Below are positions 9,275 to 18,188 of a stretch of 64,000 nucleotides of DNA, one piece after another (within the stretch, counting starts at the first letter, position 1; each line of letters begins with the position of its first letter). Source of the stretch: an uncultured Candidatus Saccharibacteria bacterium (GTDB lineage Bacteria > Patescibacteriota > Saccharimonadia > Saccharimonadales > Saccharimonadaceae); NCBI GenBank assembly GCA_938033695.1, contig CALHKE010000003.1:1-64000 (forward strand), written 5' to 3'. The notes beneath the pieces were generated by a model that saw only the letters and a program-made list of their open reading frames with translations, made no database searches and was not told the origin of the DNA. The translations under genes were made by a program, and so were the position numbers.

Positions 9275-12200
9275 GTGTTGAGACTTTTAGGTCTTAACCG
9301 AATTAATTTTTTGGTTAAGAGAAGTTTAGTTCTGCTTACCCTTCTTGGGTCGGTTTTTATTACCTTTAATTCCCCAACATCGGTTCATGCTGAAGAACCT
9401 TATGGCGCTTCACTCACCGTAACCGGTAATTTTGATCTCGATCTTACGCCACAAGGTACCGAGCAGGTAGTTTTACGTGCTACCGGTTTTTCTGCCACAG
9501 TTAAGACTAATAGTATTGCAGGGTATTCCCTATACATGTCTGGCGGAGATAGTAATGGTAATTTTACCAACCCTCAAGCACCAAATGCCGTTCTAAAACC
9601 TCTCAATCATTACACCTATTATAATTTCGCTGAAGACCAAATTAATATGTGGGGAATCTGTAGTCAGTATTATAGTAGTACAACAAAATGTGATAGTAGC
9701 TACTATCCACTAGGAAACGCCAGTAATCCAACTCTAATTAAAAAATCTGATGGAGCAGCTCCAACCGAAGGTTACACTTATAAAGCCAACCTATTTGCTC
9801 GCGCCAATAAGGATATTATCTCCGGTCGTTATAACGGTGACATAACTTTCTCTTTAATCGTTAACGAAGAAATCTCCTCAACTCTAGTCACTGGTCGTGA
9901 ATTCAATAAGCTACTCCGTGAAGCCGTCAATACTACAGACCCTACTATTCTTAATGATCCAAAATCTGAACTACCAGTTTATATAAATAGCTTAACTTTT
10001 GCAAAAACTGAACCAACCAGTACTCCAAAAAAGACCGTTAAAATCTCTACTGAAAATTCCGAAGAACCAGTCTATCTTACCGCCGTTCAATCTTCAACCA
10101 ATAGCTACGCCTTAACTATCTGGTCCAATTCCCATCATATTTACACTAACGCCGACTCTTCCTATATGTTCTCTGGGCTCAATAATGTTTCTACTGCACT
10201 CTTTTATAATTGGCCAAATGATTCACAAATAAGTTTTTCAAAAACTAAAGATTTTTCCTATATGTTCTATAAATTAGGTAATGTGAATGAATCTGCATAT
10301 TACGATATTAAATACTCGTCCAATATGGTTAATTCAATCGCAAAAGCAAATCCTACTAATCTTGATTCAATGTTCGAATTTTCCAATCTTCAACCATACG
10401 TCACCATTAACACAACTGGTCCAGTCTCAACAAATTCTATGTTTAAAAATAATGGCAAGAGAAAATATTCCGTCTCTCTTACCGGCAACTTCCTTGAGAA
10501 TAGTTCAGATATGACATCCTTCTTTGAAGGTAGTATCATCGAATTTTCATACGGCATTCGCACGGCTACCGAAAACTTCGGAAAATATACAACTTCAACT
10601 AACTCGATGTACAAAAATTCCGAATCCAATATGATCGACTTTGGAAAAGCCACTTTCTCTGTACTAGATGACACCGAAAGTATGTTTGAAAGTTATGGCG
10701 GTTATTACAATTCAATTCGTTACTTGCCAAATAAATCCAACGTCTCCAGGCTTACAAAAATGAAAAACATGTTCAAAAACCTTAAAACCGGTAGTTATAA
10801 TTATCTCAATTTGTCATCTTTTAATACCGAAAATGTTACCGATATGAGCTATCTTTTTGGTACTGACACCGAAAATAGCAGTAAACAAATAGATTCCTTA
10901 ACCTTAGGTTCAAATTTTGACACCAAAAACGTCACTAATATGGAAGGTATGTTCTCTAGAATTTATAATTTAAGAAACCTAGATCTTGGTGACAAATTTG
11001 ACACCAGTAAAGTAACTAATATGGCTAAAATGTTCTACGCTAACAGTGTTGAAACCTTTAAGATTGGTAATAAATTCAATACCGAAAATGTCACAGATAT
11101 GAATATGATGTTTGCAGGTTGTAGTAATATGAAAGACTTTGACCTAAGCGGTTTTAATACTAAAAACGTCACCAATATGTATGGTATGTTCTCAAATGCA
11201 GGCAGTCTTCGAAATTTTATTAACACTTCCGGCTTTAATACTGAAAAAGTTACCAATATGAGCTATATGTTTAATGGAACTAGATTTGAAAAATTAGATC
11301 TTTCAAGTTTCAACACCAAAAACGTCACTGACATGTCTTATATGTTTAATGATTATTTCAACTACAGTCCTATTATTACCTATCCAGCCGTTTTTGACAC
11401 CAGTAAAGTTACCAATATGGCCTACATGTTTAACAAATCCTATATTAGAAATCTACCTTCCGCTGGGTTTGATACTCGTTCCGTCACTAATATGAATCAC
11501 ATGTTCAGTGAATCTCTCGTTAATGGCTTACCATCATCCGGCTTTAACACTTCGGCTGTCACTGATATGGGATTCATGTTCTATAAAGCGAAATATATGC
11601 AGGGTCCACAAGTTTTCAATTTTAATACAAGAAATGTTACCAATATGGAAAGCATGTTCGATCAAGCCTTTACCGAAAGGCCAAGCCAAGAAGCTATTTT
11701 CGGCGCAGATTTTAATACCGAAAAAGTTACCAACGTTGTAAATATGTTTAGAGCCGCCAAAATTGGAAAAGCAGATCTCACCAATTTCGTAGGCCTCCCT
11801 GAAGCTACCTCACTTCAATCCTTCTTTGATAGTGTTCCAGTTACCGAACTCATCTTGCCAAATCCATTCAATACATCCAAGGTTACTACTATGGAGCGTG
11901 CCTTCTTTGGTCTTTCCTCTTTACCAGACAATTACACTCTTAATATGCCTCTCACAACCGAAAATGTTACTAACATGGCGTATATGTTTACAGGCTGCTA
12001 TGCCGGAAATATTAATCTTTCTAGCTTTAATACTGAAAAAGTTACAGATTTTAAGTATATGTTCGATGGAAATAGATTTAAGACCTTAGATATCAACAAT
12101 TTCAATCTTGAAAAAGCAGAGAATATTAACTATATGTTTAATGGTTCTCAACTTCTCACCGAATTAGATTTAAGTCATGTCAAGACGACCAATACTCTTA

Positions 12201-12526
12201 AAACTATGTATTATACCTTCCATAAAATGAAAAAAGTTGTCACTATCTCCATTCCTGGATTTGACACTTCCGGTACTACCGATATGTACGGCGCATTCTA
12301 TGAAAACCCGGAACTCACTACAATCTATACATCAGAAAAATTCGTTCCAGCTGTTTATGGCGTAACCTATTACAACTCCACCGATTATCTATTTACCGAT
12401 ACACCAAAACTAGTTGGTGGTGCTGGCACTCATCAAAGTAACTACGATAATTTCCGTACCTATGCCCGTGTCGACGACCCATCTAACAGCAAGCCTGGCT
12501 ACTTCACCTACAAGGCCGCACCATAG
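9275..12526 (+). CDS. BspA-like (DUF285) repeat surface protein
   Basis: A 1083-residue secreted or surface protein. The start is GTG at 9275, eight bases after GGAGG. A signal peptide follows (VLLTLLGSVFITF, likely cut after VHA near residue 39). Residues 40-200 resemble the beta-rich head domain of CPR surface proteins (SLTVTGNFDLDLTP, GYSLYMSGG). From about residue 270, and very regularly from about 515 to 960, come at least 16 copies of the DUF285/BspA unit of about 25 residues, with core FNTxNVTxMxxMF. In oral bacteria and mycoplasmas such proteins are adhesins or are immunologically exposed. No LPXTG signal or C-terminal helix is seen, so the mode of anchoring is unknown. It stands alone between terminators. 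Confidence 0.9.
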   Translation: MLRLLGLNRINFLVKRSLVLLTLLGSVFITFNSPTSVHAEEPYGASLTVTGNFDLDLTPQGTEQVVLRATGFSATVKTNSIAGYSLYMSGGDSNGNFTNPQAPNAVLKPLNHYTYYNFAEDQINMWGICSQYYSSTTKCDSSYYPLGNASNPTLIKKSDGAAPTEGYTYKANLFARANKDIISGRYNGDITFSLIVNEEISSTLVTGREFNKLLREAVNTTDPTILNDPKSELPVYINSLTFAKTEPTSTPKKTVKISTENSEEPVYLTAVQSSTNSYALTIWSNSHHIYTNADSSYMFSGLNNVSTALFYNWPNDSQISFSKTKDFSYMFYKLGNVNESAYYDIKYSSNMVNSIAKANPTNLDSMFEFSNLQPYVTINTTGPVSTNSMFKNNGKRKYSVSLTGNFLENSSDMTSFFEGSIIEFSYGIRTATENFGKYTTSTNSMYKNSESNMIDFGKATFSVLDDTESMFESYGGYYNSIRYLPNKSNVSRLTKMKNMFKNLKTGSYNYLNLSSFNTENVTDMSYLFGTDTENSSKQIDSLTLGSNFDTKNVTNMEGMFSRIYNLRNLDLGDKFDTSKVTNMAKMFYANSVETFKIGNKFNTENVTDMNMMFAGCSNMKDFDLSGFNTKNVTNMYGMFSNAGSLRNFINTSGFNTEKVTNMSYMFNGTRFEKLDLSSFNTKNVTDMSYMFNDYFNYSPIITYPAVFDTSKVTNMAYMFNKSYIRNLPSAGFDTRSVTNMNHMFSESLVNGLPSSGFNTSAVTDMGFMFYKAKYMQGPQVFNFNTRNVTNMESMFDQAFTERPSQEAIFGADFNTEKVTNVVNMFRAAKIGKADLTNFVGLPEATSLQSFFDSVPVTELILPNPFNTSKVTTMERAFFGLSSLPDNYTLNMPLTTENVTNMAYMFTGCYAGNINLSSFNTEKVTDFKYMFDGNRFKTLDINNFNLEKAENINYMFNGSQLLTELDLSHVKTTNTLKTMYYTFHKMKKVVTISIPGFDTSGTTDMYGAFYENPELTTIYTSEKFVPAVYGVTYYNSTDYLFTDTPKLVGGAGTHQSNYDNFRTYARVDDPSNSKPGYFTYKAAP

Positions 12527-12645
12527 TTTCAGCCCTATTCCCGAACATTTGATCATACATTTATGTACACCCCCTCAGCCTCCCCGTGAGGATGAACTGA
12601 TAATCCCCTCTTCCCTCTCTCACTCTCCGAGAAAATTCAGCACGC

Positions 12646-12675
12646 AAAAAAGACTCGTCCTCCGCGAGTCTTTTT
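12646..12675. terminator. Bidirectional terminator between BspA-like gene and thyX
   Basis: AAAAAAGACTCG pairs with CGAGTCTTTTT across a 7-base loop, with A and T runs on either side. It serves the convergent genes ending at 12526 and 12702. Confidence 0.85.
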
Positions 12676-12701
12676 GGTTGAACAAAATTCTACCTGCAAA
12701 A

Positions 12702-13364
12702 TTATTCAGCAGCATCATCATCAAAAATCTCAATATCTTCCACCAGTACCGGAATCGCCTGCTGGAAAATCTGATAGATCTGATTAGCAATTTTCCGAAT
12801 TTCTGGATGCGCCATTCTTGAACCACGTAATTTCAAAAAATGTCGCCATTCTCTAAAATTCGCCGTCATCATCAGTTCGGTTTTTAGGCAAAGCGGCAAC
12901 ACATCCCGCGCCTTTTCCGGCTTCACGCCAGCATCAATTTGATGTAGGTACGTCCTCTCCGACATCTCCATTAAATTCAGCCATTCCCTCGCCTCATTTT
13001 CCGCCAGGCCACTCGACTCAATCACTGTAATCTCCCTTGCAAATTTCCCATTCGCATAATTACAATACCTCGTAGATTCCTGAGAATAAGACGCCAAACG
13101 ATGTCTCACAATTTCCTGTGAAATCGCTCGATCCGTCACAATCTTGAATGTGCAGACCCCATGCTCCAGCGGAGACTCGTGACCATTCTTAATCAGCATC
13201 CGAATAAACTTCTCAGTGCTTCCCTCCGGATCCTTCGGTTCACTCAGATAGCAGATTCTGCCACATTTTTCTACATGCTTTAATTGTAATTGTAGATAAA
13301 GATCGTCACTAATCTCATCATAAAATGGATTCAACAATCTTGCACTTGCTTCCGTAATTTTCAT
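12702..13364 (-). CDS. thyX: FAD-dependent thymidylate synthase
   Basis: ThyX makes dTMP from dUMP using NADPH, FAD and methylene-tetrahydrofolate. The 220 residues include the ThyX motif RHRLASYSQESTRY (RHRxxSxxxxSxR) at about 87-100, the substrate-binding SPLEHGVCTFKI before it and the C-terminal FREWRHFLKLRGSRMAHPEI. The ATG follows AGGAGG on the minus strand. The gene stands alone, with no folate genes nearby, which fits the reduced metabolism of CPR bacteria that depend on outside folate or deoxynucleosides. Confidence 0.96.
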   Translation of the reverse strand: MKITEASARLLNPFYDEISDDLYLQLQLKHVEKCGRICYLSEPKDPEGSTEKFIRMLIKNGHESPLEHGVCTFKIVTDRAISQEIVRHRLASYSQESTRYCNYANGKFAREITVIESSGLAENEAREWLNLMEMSERTYLHQIDAGVKPEKARDVLPLCLKTELMMTANFREWRHFLKLRGSRMAHPEIRKIANQIYQIFQQAIPVLVEDIEIFDDDAAE

Positions 13365-13482
13365 TTCAACCTCCTAATGTACTAAACCAACGTTTCTCTG
13401 TCGAATAATAATTCAAGCTAATTCAAATCATATCAATAAATTCAAATTTTTCAAGCATAAACAAAATTCGTAAAAACTAAAA

Positions 13483-13596
13483 ATCTAAGTCAAAATAAAA
13501 CTACTCTAAAGACCAAACCAATCTAAGTCAAAATAAAACTGCCTAGAAGACCAAACCGATCTAGGTAAAAATAAATCTGCCCTAAAGACCAAATCC
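13483..13596. repeat. Three tandem copies of a 38-bp repeat
   Basis: Units occupy 13483-13520, 13521-13558 and 13559-13596. Each begins ATCTAAGTCAAAATAAA or a close variant and ends near GACCAAACC. Units 1 and 2 differ at a few positions and unit 3 is more diverged. The rest of the 13365-13779 gap is AT-rich DNA with no ORF, RNA gene or terminator that I can support. Confidence 0.8.
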
Positions 13597-13779
13597 AGTA
13601 CCAATAAAATCAAAAGAACCGCATCAAAAATAAACCTCTTTGCAGTGGCTATTTAAAATTTTTTGACGGAAACCCATCAAAAAAAACCAAATTTAGTTAT
13701 TTTTAACCGCACCTATTAAATTGCTCTTCAAACAAATTTAAAAATCAATCAAAAATAACCTTAATCTGCGATCATCTGA

Positions 13780-13968
13780 TCAGAAAAGCCTGCGCTTCCC
13801 AGCATCGATAATATCTTGGGCCTTTCTTAGAAGCTTTGTCAGCCCCAATTCCGAGTTACTAGAACCCACATGCACCAGTTTCACAACCTTGCCATGCTCT
13901 TTATAGCAAACTTGTACACCAGTAGCCCCTGAAGCTGTCTTAAATTTTCTAATATATGCCACAACCAC
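13780..13968 (-). pseudogene. N-terminal remnant of an IS1634/IS4-type transposase
   Basis: A 62-codon frame whose translation (AYIRKFKTASGATGVQVCYK, then HVGSSNSELGLTKLLRKAQ) matches, from memory, the opening of IS1634-type DDE transposases common in Actinobacteria (xYIRKVKTASGATAVQ..., HIGSAHxxAELxxLL). The catalytic region is absent: the frame stops at 13780 and no continuation is visible downstream. It is therefore a decayed insertion sequence rather than a working gene, although a genuine small protein cannot be fully excluded. It lies in the repeat-rich gene desert between thyX and valS. Confidence 0.6.
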
Positions 13969-14040
13969 ATTTTAACATAACCTTCTTCCCTTTTCCAACC
14001 CACCCTAACATTTTCCAACCTACATCAAGAAATTATCGAC

Positions 14041-14154
14041 CAACCCGTGCAAATTTTACATAAGTTCCCCACCTGAACACACCTATAAAGTCCAATCTAA
14101 TAACCTAACCCAAACCTAGATATTTCAACCCGTGCAAATTTTACACTAGTTCCC
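14041..14154. repeat. Pair of 29-bp direct repeats
   Basis: Copies at 14041-14069 and 14126-14154 share 27 of 29 bases (both start CAACCCGTGCAAATTTTACA). They lie upstream of the transposase remnant relative to its reading direction. No ORF is seen in 13969-14285 apart from this repeat pair. Confidence 0.75.
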
Positions 14155-14285
14155 TATCCTAATATTCCCTAACCTAATGCGTCCCCTAATTTTGGAGCCA
14201 CACTTCATTTTTCCACCATTATTCCCCCGACTTTTCCAGAAAGTGCATAAGTTTATTTCAATTCTTCCCTATATTTAGAACCCAC

Positions 14286-14314
14286 TTGACTTAGCAACCC
14301 GCTCACGCTAATAT
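14286..14314 (+). promoter_or_regulatory. Consensus promoter with no ORF downstream
   Basis: TTGACT and TAATAT are separated by exactly 17 bases. It points into about 500 bases without a plausible protein gene that end at the terminator at 14811-14839. Confidence 0.55.
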
Positions 14315-14607
14315 AGACATAACAATTATCGAATTTTTTAAAACGGAACACATAATTTTAACTACGATAGCGCCTCGGTAATTGGGTCATAAAAGAACAG
14401 ATCAGTACCTTATTAGGAAATGTTTATGCTTATTTGTCAAGCATTAAACATTAGTATTTTACACTGTACAAGATTTTTCATGTGCTTAACAGGGAAGCAT
14501 AGTATTTTCAAGCCATTTTTTCACATAGGTGAGGAAATCATATAACCTTAAAATAGCGCACATTATTTTTGTGTCTAAATTTTATAAAATAAAAAATACT
14601 TCTTTTT

Positions 14608-14736
14608 AGGATGCTAAAAATAAGCTAAATTTTTCGTGAAAATTATATCTAGGATGTTAAAATAAGGCTAAATATATTATTAAAATTCTATCAAGGATGC
14701 TAGTATACCTCTATAAAACTATAGACTAATAGGGAA
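14608..14736. repeat. 43-bp periodic repeat
   Basis: The hexamer AGGATG recurs at 14608, 14651 and 14694, exactly 43 bases apart. The first two units are similar over their whole length (AGGATGCTAAAAATAAGCTA and AGGATGTTAAAATAAGGCTA openings). The third keeps only its first nine bases. The units lie inside the candidate non-coding transcript. Confidence 0.65.
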
Positions 14737-14810
14737 TTACACTATTTATTTTGTTTTAAAGATATAAAACACGCATTAAACTTAGTTCCAGTCTCTAATC
14801 AAACATCACA

Positions 14811-14839
14811 AAAAACTTCGGCTCATCACCGAAGTTTTT
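14811..14839. terminator. Bidirectional terminator before valS 3' end
   Basis: An 11-bp perfect stem (AAAAACTTCGG/CCGAAGTTTTT) has a 7-base loop. It can end the plus-strand candidate RNA and, on the minus strand, the valS transcript. Confidence 0.8.
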
Positions 14840-14892
14840 CTCTAAATTATTTATATCTACCCCTAATAATCAGCAGAGAATGACTGAATTTT

Positions 14893-17562
14893 TTAGATCA
14901 CATTTAGCTGCATCTTCATTTCTTCGATCAGTTTTTCTTTTTCTGCGATCAGGTTACGCGTCTCTCTTACCAATTCCGCCGGAGCTCTTTCCACATAACT
15001 TGGATTCATCATGCGCGAATTTAATCCATCAAGTTCTCGACCTACCGCCAAAATCTTCTCCGTCAATTCATTCTTATATTTAGCGACCACCTCAGCCGTC
15101 ACATCGAGGTATAATTCGTGGTTTGCAATCGCTAACTTCAGACCCCTCGGCGTACCGTTTGTCGAAGAAATATAAGGCACGTGTGATAAGAATTTCAAAA
15201 GCAAGGTATTTTCGATCGCCATTACATCCTCACCGAAGAGCAAGCCAAATTTCTTATTATTATTTAGAAGCGACAGGGAATTATTCGTCGCACGAATCTT
15301 CGTCACCACCTCAATCATCCGTTCAAAGTTCATCGCTGAAATCTCGTCGAACTTCATAGTTTCAGGCCAACCCGCGTCGATCACCATACCAGAAGTCCAA
15401 GAAAGATTTTGCCAAATCACCTCTGTAACGAAAGGCGCAAAAGGATGCATCATCATCAAAACATTCTCTAAAGTCTTCTTAAGAAGTGGAATATTCTTGA
15501 AAATCTTCTGACTCTCTAAGAACCAGTCTGCATACTTATCCCAAACCAAACTATAAACAATTTCCACCGCCTCAGAGAAACGATATTCACTCATCGCCTG
15601 TTCAAGCATCGAGCTGGCCCGGTTAATTTCATGACAAATCCAGTCTTCACCTGCATTTTCCGTTGTATATTCCACAACGCTTGTCTCTGTAGAATTCGTT
15701 TCAGACTCATCCACCATTCCTTGCACGAAGCGTGAAATATTCCATAATTTATTACAAAGATTACGGCTCGAAATCACTGAATTCTCTAAGAAAGCTTGGT
15801 TTAATCCCGCTGAGCGGCCACGCAAAATCCCCATACGGAAGGCATCCGAACCATATTTTTCAATCAATTCCATCGGGTTAATCACATTACCCTTAGATTT
15901 AGACATCTTCTTACCCTTAGCGTCCAAGACTAAACCATGTAGATAGACTTCCTTAAATGGCACTTCGCCCGTCACGTAAACCCCCATCATAATCATTCTA
16001 GCCACCCAAGCAAACAAAATATCTGCCCCGGTCTCCATTACATTTAACGGATAGAATTCATTTTTGAAGCCCTCTTCCCAGTTCGTACAAACAATTGGCC
16101 AGTGCGAAGAAGAGAACCATGTATCAAAAGTATCTTCATCGCGACGATATTTTACACCGCCGATTTCAATCTCAAACAGATGCGTTCTAGTATCAAACAC
16201 CCATTCCTCACCTTCTGCATTTGGATCAATCTTATGGAACATCGGAATTGCAATCCCCCAAGGAATCTGACGTGAAATATTCCAGTCCTTCAACCCCTCG
16301 AGATAATTAATCAAAACCTTCTGTTTATTCTCTGGATAAAACTTAATTTCATTATTATTTAAGCGCTCAATCGCCATCTTTGCTAGCTTTGAGGTATCGA
16401 TAAACCACTGTTCTTTCAACATTGGCTCAATCACCGTGCCACACTTATAACAGTGCGCCACAGAATGTTGCATTTTCTTCTCGCCCACGAGCAATCCCGC
16501 CGCATCGAGCATTTTTACCGTCTTCTTACGTGCTTCTTCGACAGTCAATCCTGCAATTTCTTCACCACAAATCGGCAACATCTTACCATCGAATCCAATC
16601 ACCTGAATTCTCGGAAGATTATGACGTAATCCCACCTCAAAATCATCATTATCATGTGCCGGCGTAATCTTCACTACCCCTGTACCAAAGCTCATCTCTG
16701 CATGTTCATCCAATACTACCGGAATTTCACGACCCGTCAGCGGTAAAATTAAAGTCTTACCATGCAAAAATTCATAACGCTTGTCGTTTGGATTGATCGC
16801 CACCGCCGTATCGCCGAATAAGGTTTCTGGACGCGTAGTTGAAACCACTACACCCCCCTCAATTACTCTCTCGACTTCACCATTTTCATCTAAAAGTTCC
16901 ACCTTAGCGTCACTGTCCACGCCCGGCCCGAATGGATATTTAATTTCATAAAGCACCCCCTTCTCATCCTTATATTCCACCTCAATATCCGCGAAAGCCG
17001 TCTGATGTTTAGTACAATAATTTACTAATTTTTCACCACGATAAATCAGACCGTCCTTCCACATCTGCTCAAAGGTCTTGTAGGTACGGCGCACTACATT
17101 TTCATCCAGGGTAAAAGTGAGGTCCTGCCACGAACAAGAAGCCCCGAGCGCGCGCAACTGTAGTTCCATATCGCCGCGTTTACTCTGTACAAAATTCCAG
17201 ACTTCACTATAAATTTCATCACGACTCATCGAAAAACGGGAACGACCCGATTTTTCAAGTTCACGTTCGTAAACCACCCAAGTTTCAAAACCAGCATGGT
17301 CCGCTCCTGGCACGTACCAAGTCCTGCGTCCGCGTAATCTGTTATAGCGGGTCAGGGAATCTTCCACTGCCACTGTTAAACCGTGGCCAATATGCAAATT
17401 TCCGTTCGCATTTGGTGGTGGCATCACAATCGAATAGCGTTTCGATTTCTTGCCATCCACCTCAACTTCATCTTTTTTTGGCAAAAACTTACCCGCCGCT
17501 TCCCAAGCCGCGTAGATATCCGCTTCAAAATCCGCCGGATTATATGCCGGAGCAAATTTCAT
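14893..17562 (-). CDS. valS: Valyl-tRNA synthetase
   Basis: Class Ia synthetase that charges tRNA-Val and edits mischarged threonine. It is 889 residues, the normal length. The HIGH motif is PNANGNLHIGHGL near residues 51-63, the editing domain contains VVSTTRPETLFGDTAVAIN, and the KMSKS motif is KGKKMSKSKGNVINP near residue 555. A short C-terminal coiled-coil arm follows (about 825-885). The start ATG overlaps the stop of the HIT gene by one base, so the two are co-translated. Identification is secure. Confidence 0.97.
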   Translation of the reverse strand: MKFAPAYNPADFEADIYAAWEAAGKFLPKKDEVEVDGKKSKRYSIVMPPPNANGNLHIGHGLTVAVEDSLTRYNRLRGRRTWYVPGADHAGFETWVVYERELEKSGRSRFSMSRDEIYSEVWNFVQSKRGDMELQLRALGASCSWQDLTFTLDENVVRRTYKTFEQMWKDGLIYRGEKLVNYCTKHQTAFADIEVEYKDEKGVLYEIKYPFGPGVDSDAKVELLDENGEVERVIEGGVVVSTTRPETLFGDTAVAINPNDKRYEFLHGKTLILPLTGREIPVVLDEHAEMSFGTGVVKITPAHDNDDFEVGLRHNLPRIQVIGFDGKMLPICGEEIAGLTVEEARKKTVKMLDAAGLLVGEKKMQHSVAHCYKCGTVIEPMLKEQWFIDTSKLAKMAIERLNNNEIKFYPENKQKVLINYLEGLKDWNISRQIPWGIAIPMFHKIDPNAEGEEWVFDTRTHLFEIEIGGVKYRRDEDTFDTWFSSSHWPIVCTNWEEGFKNEFYPLNVMETGADILFAWVARMIMMGVYVTGEVPFKEVYLHGLVLDAKGKKMSKSKGNVINPMELIEKYGSDAFRMGILRGRSAGLNQAFLENSVISSRNLCNKLWNISRFVQGMVDESETNSTETSVVEYTTENAGEDWICHEINRASSMLEQAMSEYRFSEAVEIVYSLVWDKYADWFLESQKIFKNIPLLKKTLENVLMMMHPFAPFVTEVIWQNLSWTSGMVIDAGWPETMKFDEISAMNFERMIEVVTKIRATNNSLSLLNNNKKFGLLFGEDVMAIENTLLLKFLSHVPYISSTNGTPRGLKLAIANHELYLDVTAEVVAKYKNELTEKILAVGRELDGLNSRMMNPSYVERAPAELVRETRNLIAEKEKLIEEMKMQLNVI

Positions 17563-17951
17563 TATTTCTCCTCACTTTCTAAGAATAATTTTTCTCTAAT
17601 TTCAGCCATTTCCGCCTCGGAAACTTCCACCACCTGGCCATATTTGTAATTTGGATCAAAAGTCGTAAGGTGCACATGCGCATGCGGCACATCCGTACCA
17701 ATCACTTTAATTAGCGTCCTCTCCCCCAAAACTTTTTCCATATTGGCTGCCAATTTTTTCACAGTTTTCATTACCGCAAGATAGTAATCTTCCGGCAAAT
17801 CGTAAAGTTTATCGACTTCAAGTTTTGGCACCACCAAAGTGTGACCTTTAGTTTCTGGGTGAATATCCAAAAAAGCCAAGGTTTTCTCATCCTCGTAAAT
17901 TTTGTAACATGGAATCTCACCTGCAATAATTTTTGAAAAAATACTTGCCAT
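17562..17951 (-). CDS. HIT-family nucleotide hydrolase
   Basis: A small histidine-triad protein of 129 residues. Such proteins hydrolyse AMP-linked molecules, for example adenylated amines. The triad reads HAHVHL near the C-terminus, preceded by KGHTLVVPK. I chose the ATG at 17951 (MASIFSKIIAGEIPCY), which fits the family N-terminus and follows AAGGAAGG, over an in-frame ATG nine codons upstream. It is the first gene of a two-gene operon with valS (TAATG overlap). This is a suggestive link, since HIT proteins can act on aminoacyl-adenylates, but the substrate here is not known. Confidence 0.9.
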   Translation of the reverse strand: MASIFSKIIAGEIPCYKIYEDEKTLAFLDIHPETKGHTLVVPKLEVDKLYDLPEDYYLAVMKTVKKLAANMEKVLGERTLIKVIGTDVPHAHVHLTTFDPNYKYGQVVEVSEAEMAEIREKLFLESEEK

Positions 17952-18170
17952 TTTGCCTTCCTTCACCCCACCATCCAATTAATTTTCTCTCTTGATTATA
18001 CTAAATTTCTCCCCTGATTTCCACCTGTAACACCAAAAATCTTAAAATTAAACCAAACCAAAATATCTCATATTTGATATATTTTATTAGCAAATAATTT
18101 TGTATTTTCTGCAATCATAAGCATTAACAGGGGTGATTTTTTTATTTAATCTGTAAAATCTGAATATTTA

Positions 18171-18179
18171 TGTTACAAT
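18171..18179 (+). promoter_or_regulatory. Extended -10 promoter of the sugar transferase
   Basis: TGTTACAAT ends nine bases before the ATG and no Shine-Dalgarno is present. The mRNA is probably leaderless or nearly so. Confidence 0.45.
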
Positions 18180-18188
18180 AAATTCAAT

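Larger units (their letters stand above)
14321..14839 (+). ncRNA. Candidate structured non-coding RNA, about 0.5 kb
   Basis: The region runs from the consensus promoter at 14286-14314 to a strong terminator at 14811-14839. No ORF of believable length or codon use is present. It can form several hairpins: 14419-14431 with 14439-14452 (13 pairs, one bulge), a 7-bp stem around 14481-14501 with loop AACAGGG, and a CACA/TGTG hairpin near 14558-14573. A 43-base periodic repeat follows. I tried to fit it to tmRNA, RNase P RNA, 6S RNA and SRP RNA and saw none of their conserved cores. It could also be simply decayed DNA. Confidence 0.35.

Noticed and set aside
14651..14666. GTTAAAATAAGGCTA matches a 15-base stretch of the Streptococcus pyogenes tracrRNA.
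   Set aside because: There is no CRISPR array, cas gene or matching anti-repeat in the window, the match is a short AT-rich string within a 43-bp repeat, and the rest of the tracrRNA fold is absent. It is most likely coincidence.
13365..14840. The repeats between thyX and valS considered as a CRISPR array.
   Set aside because: Repeats are directly tandem (38 and 43 bp) without unique spacers of constant size, and no cas genes are near.
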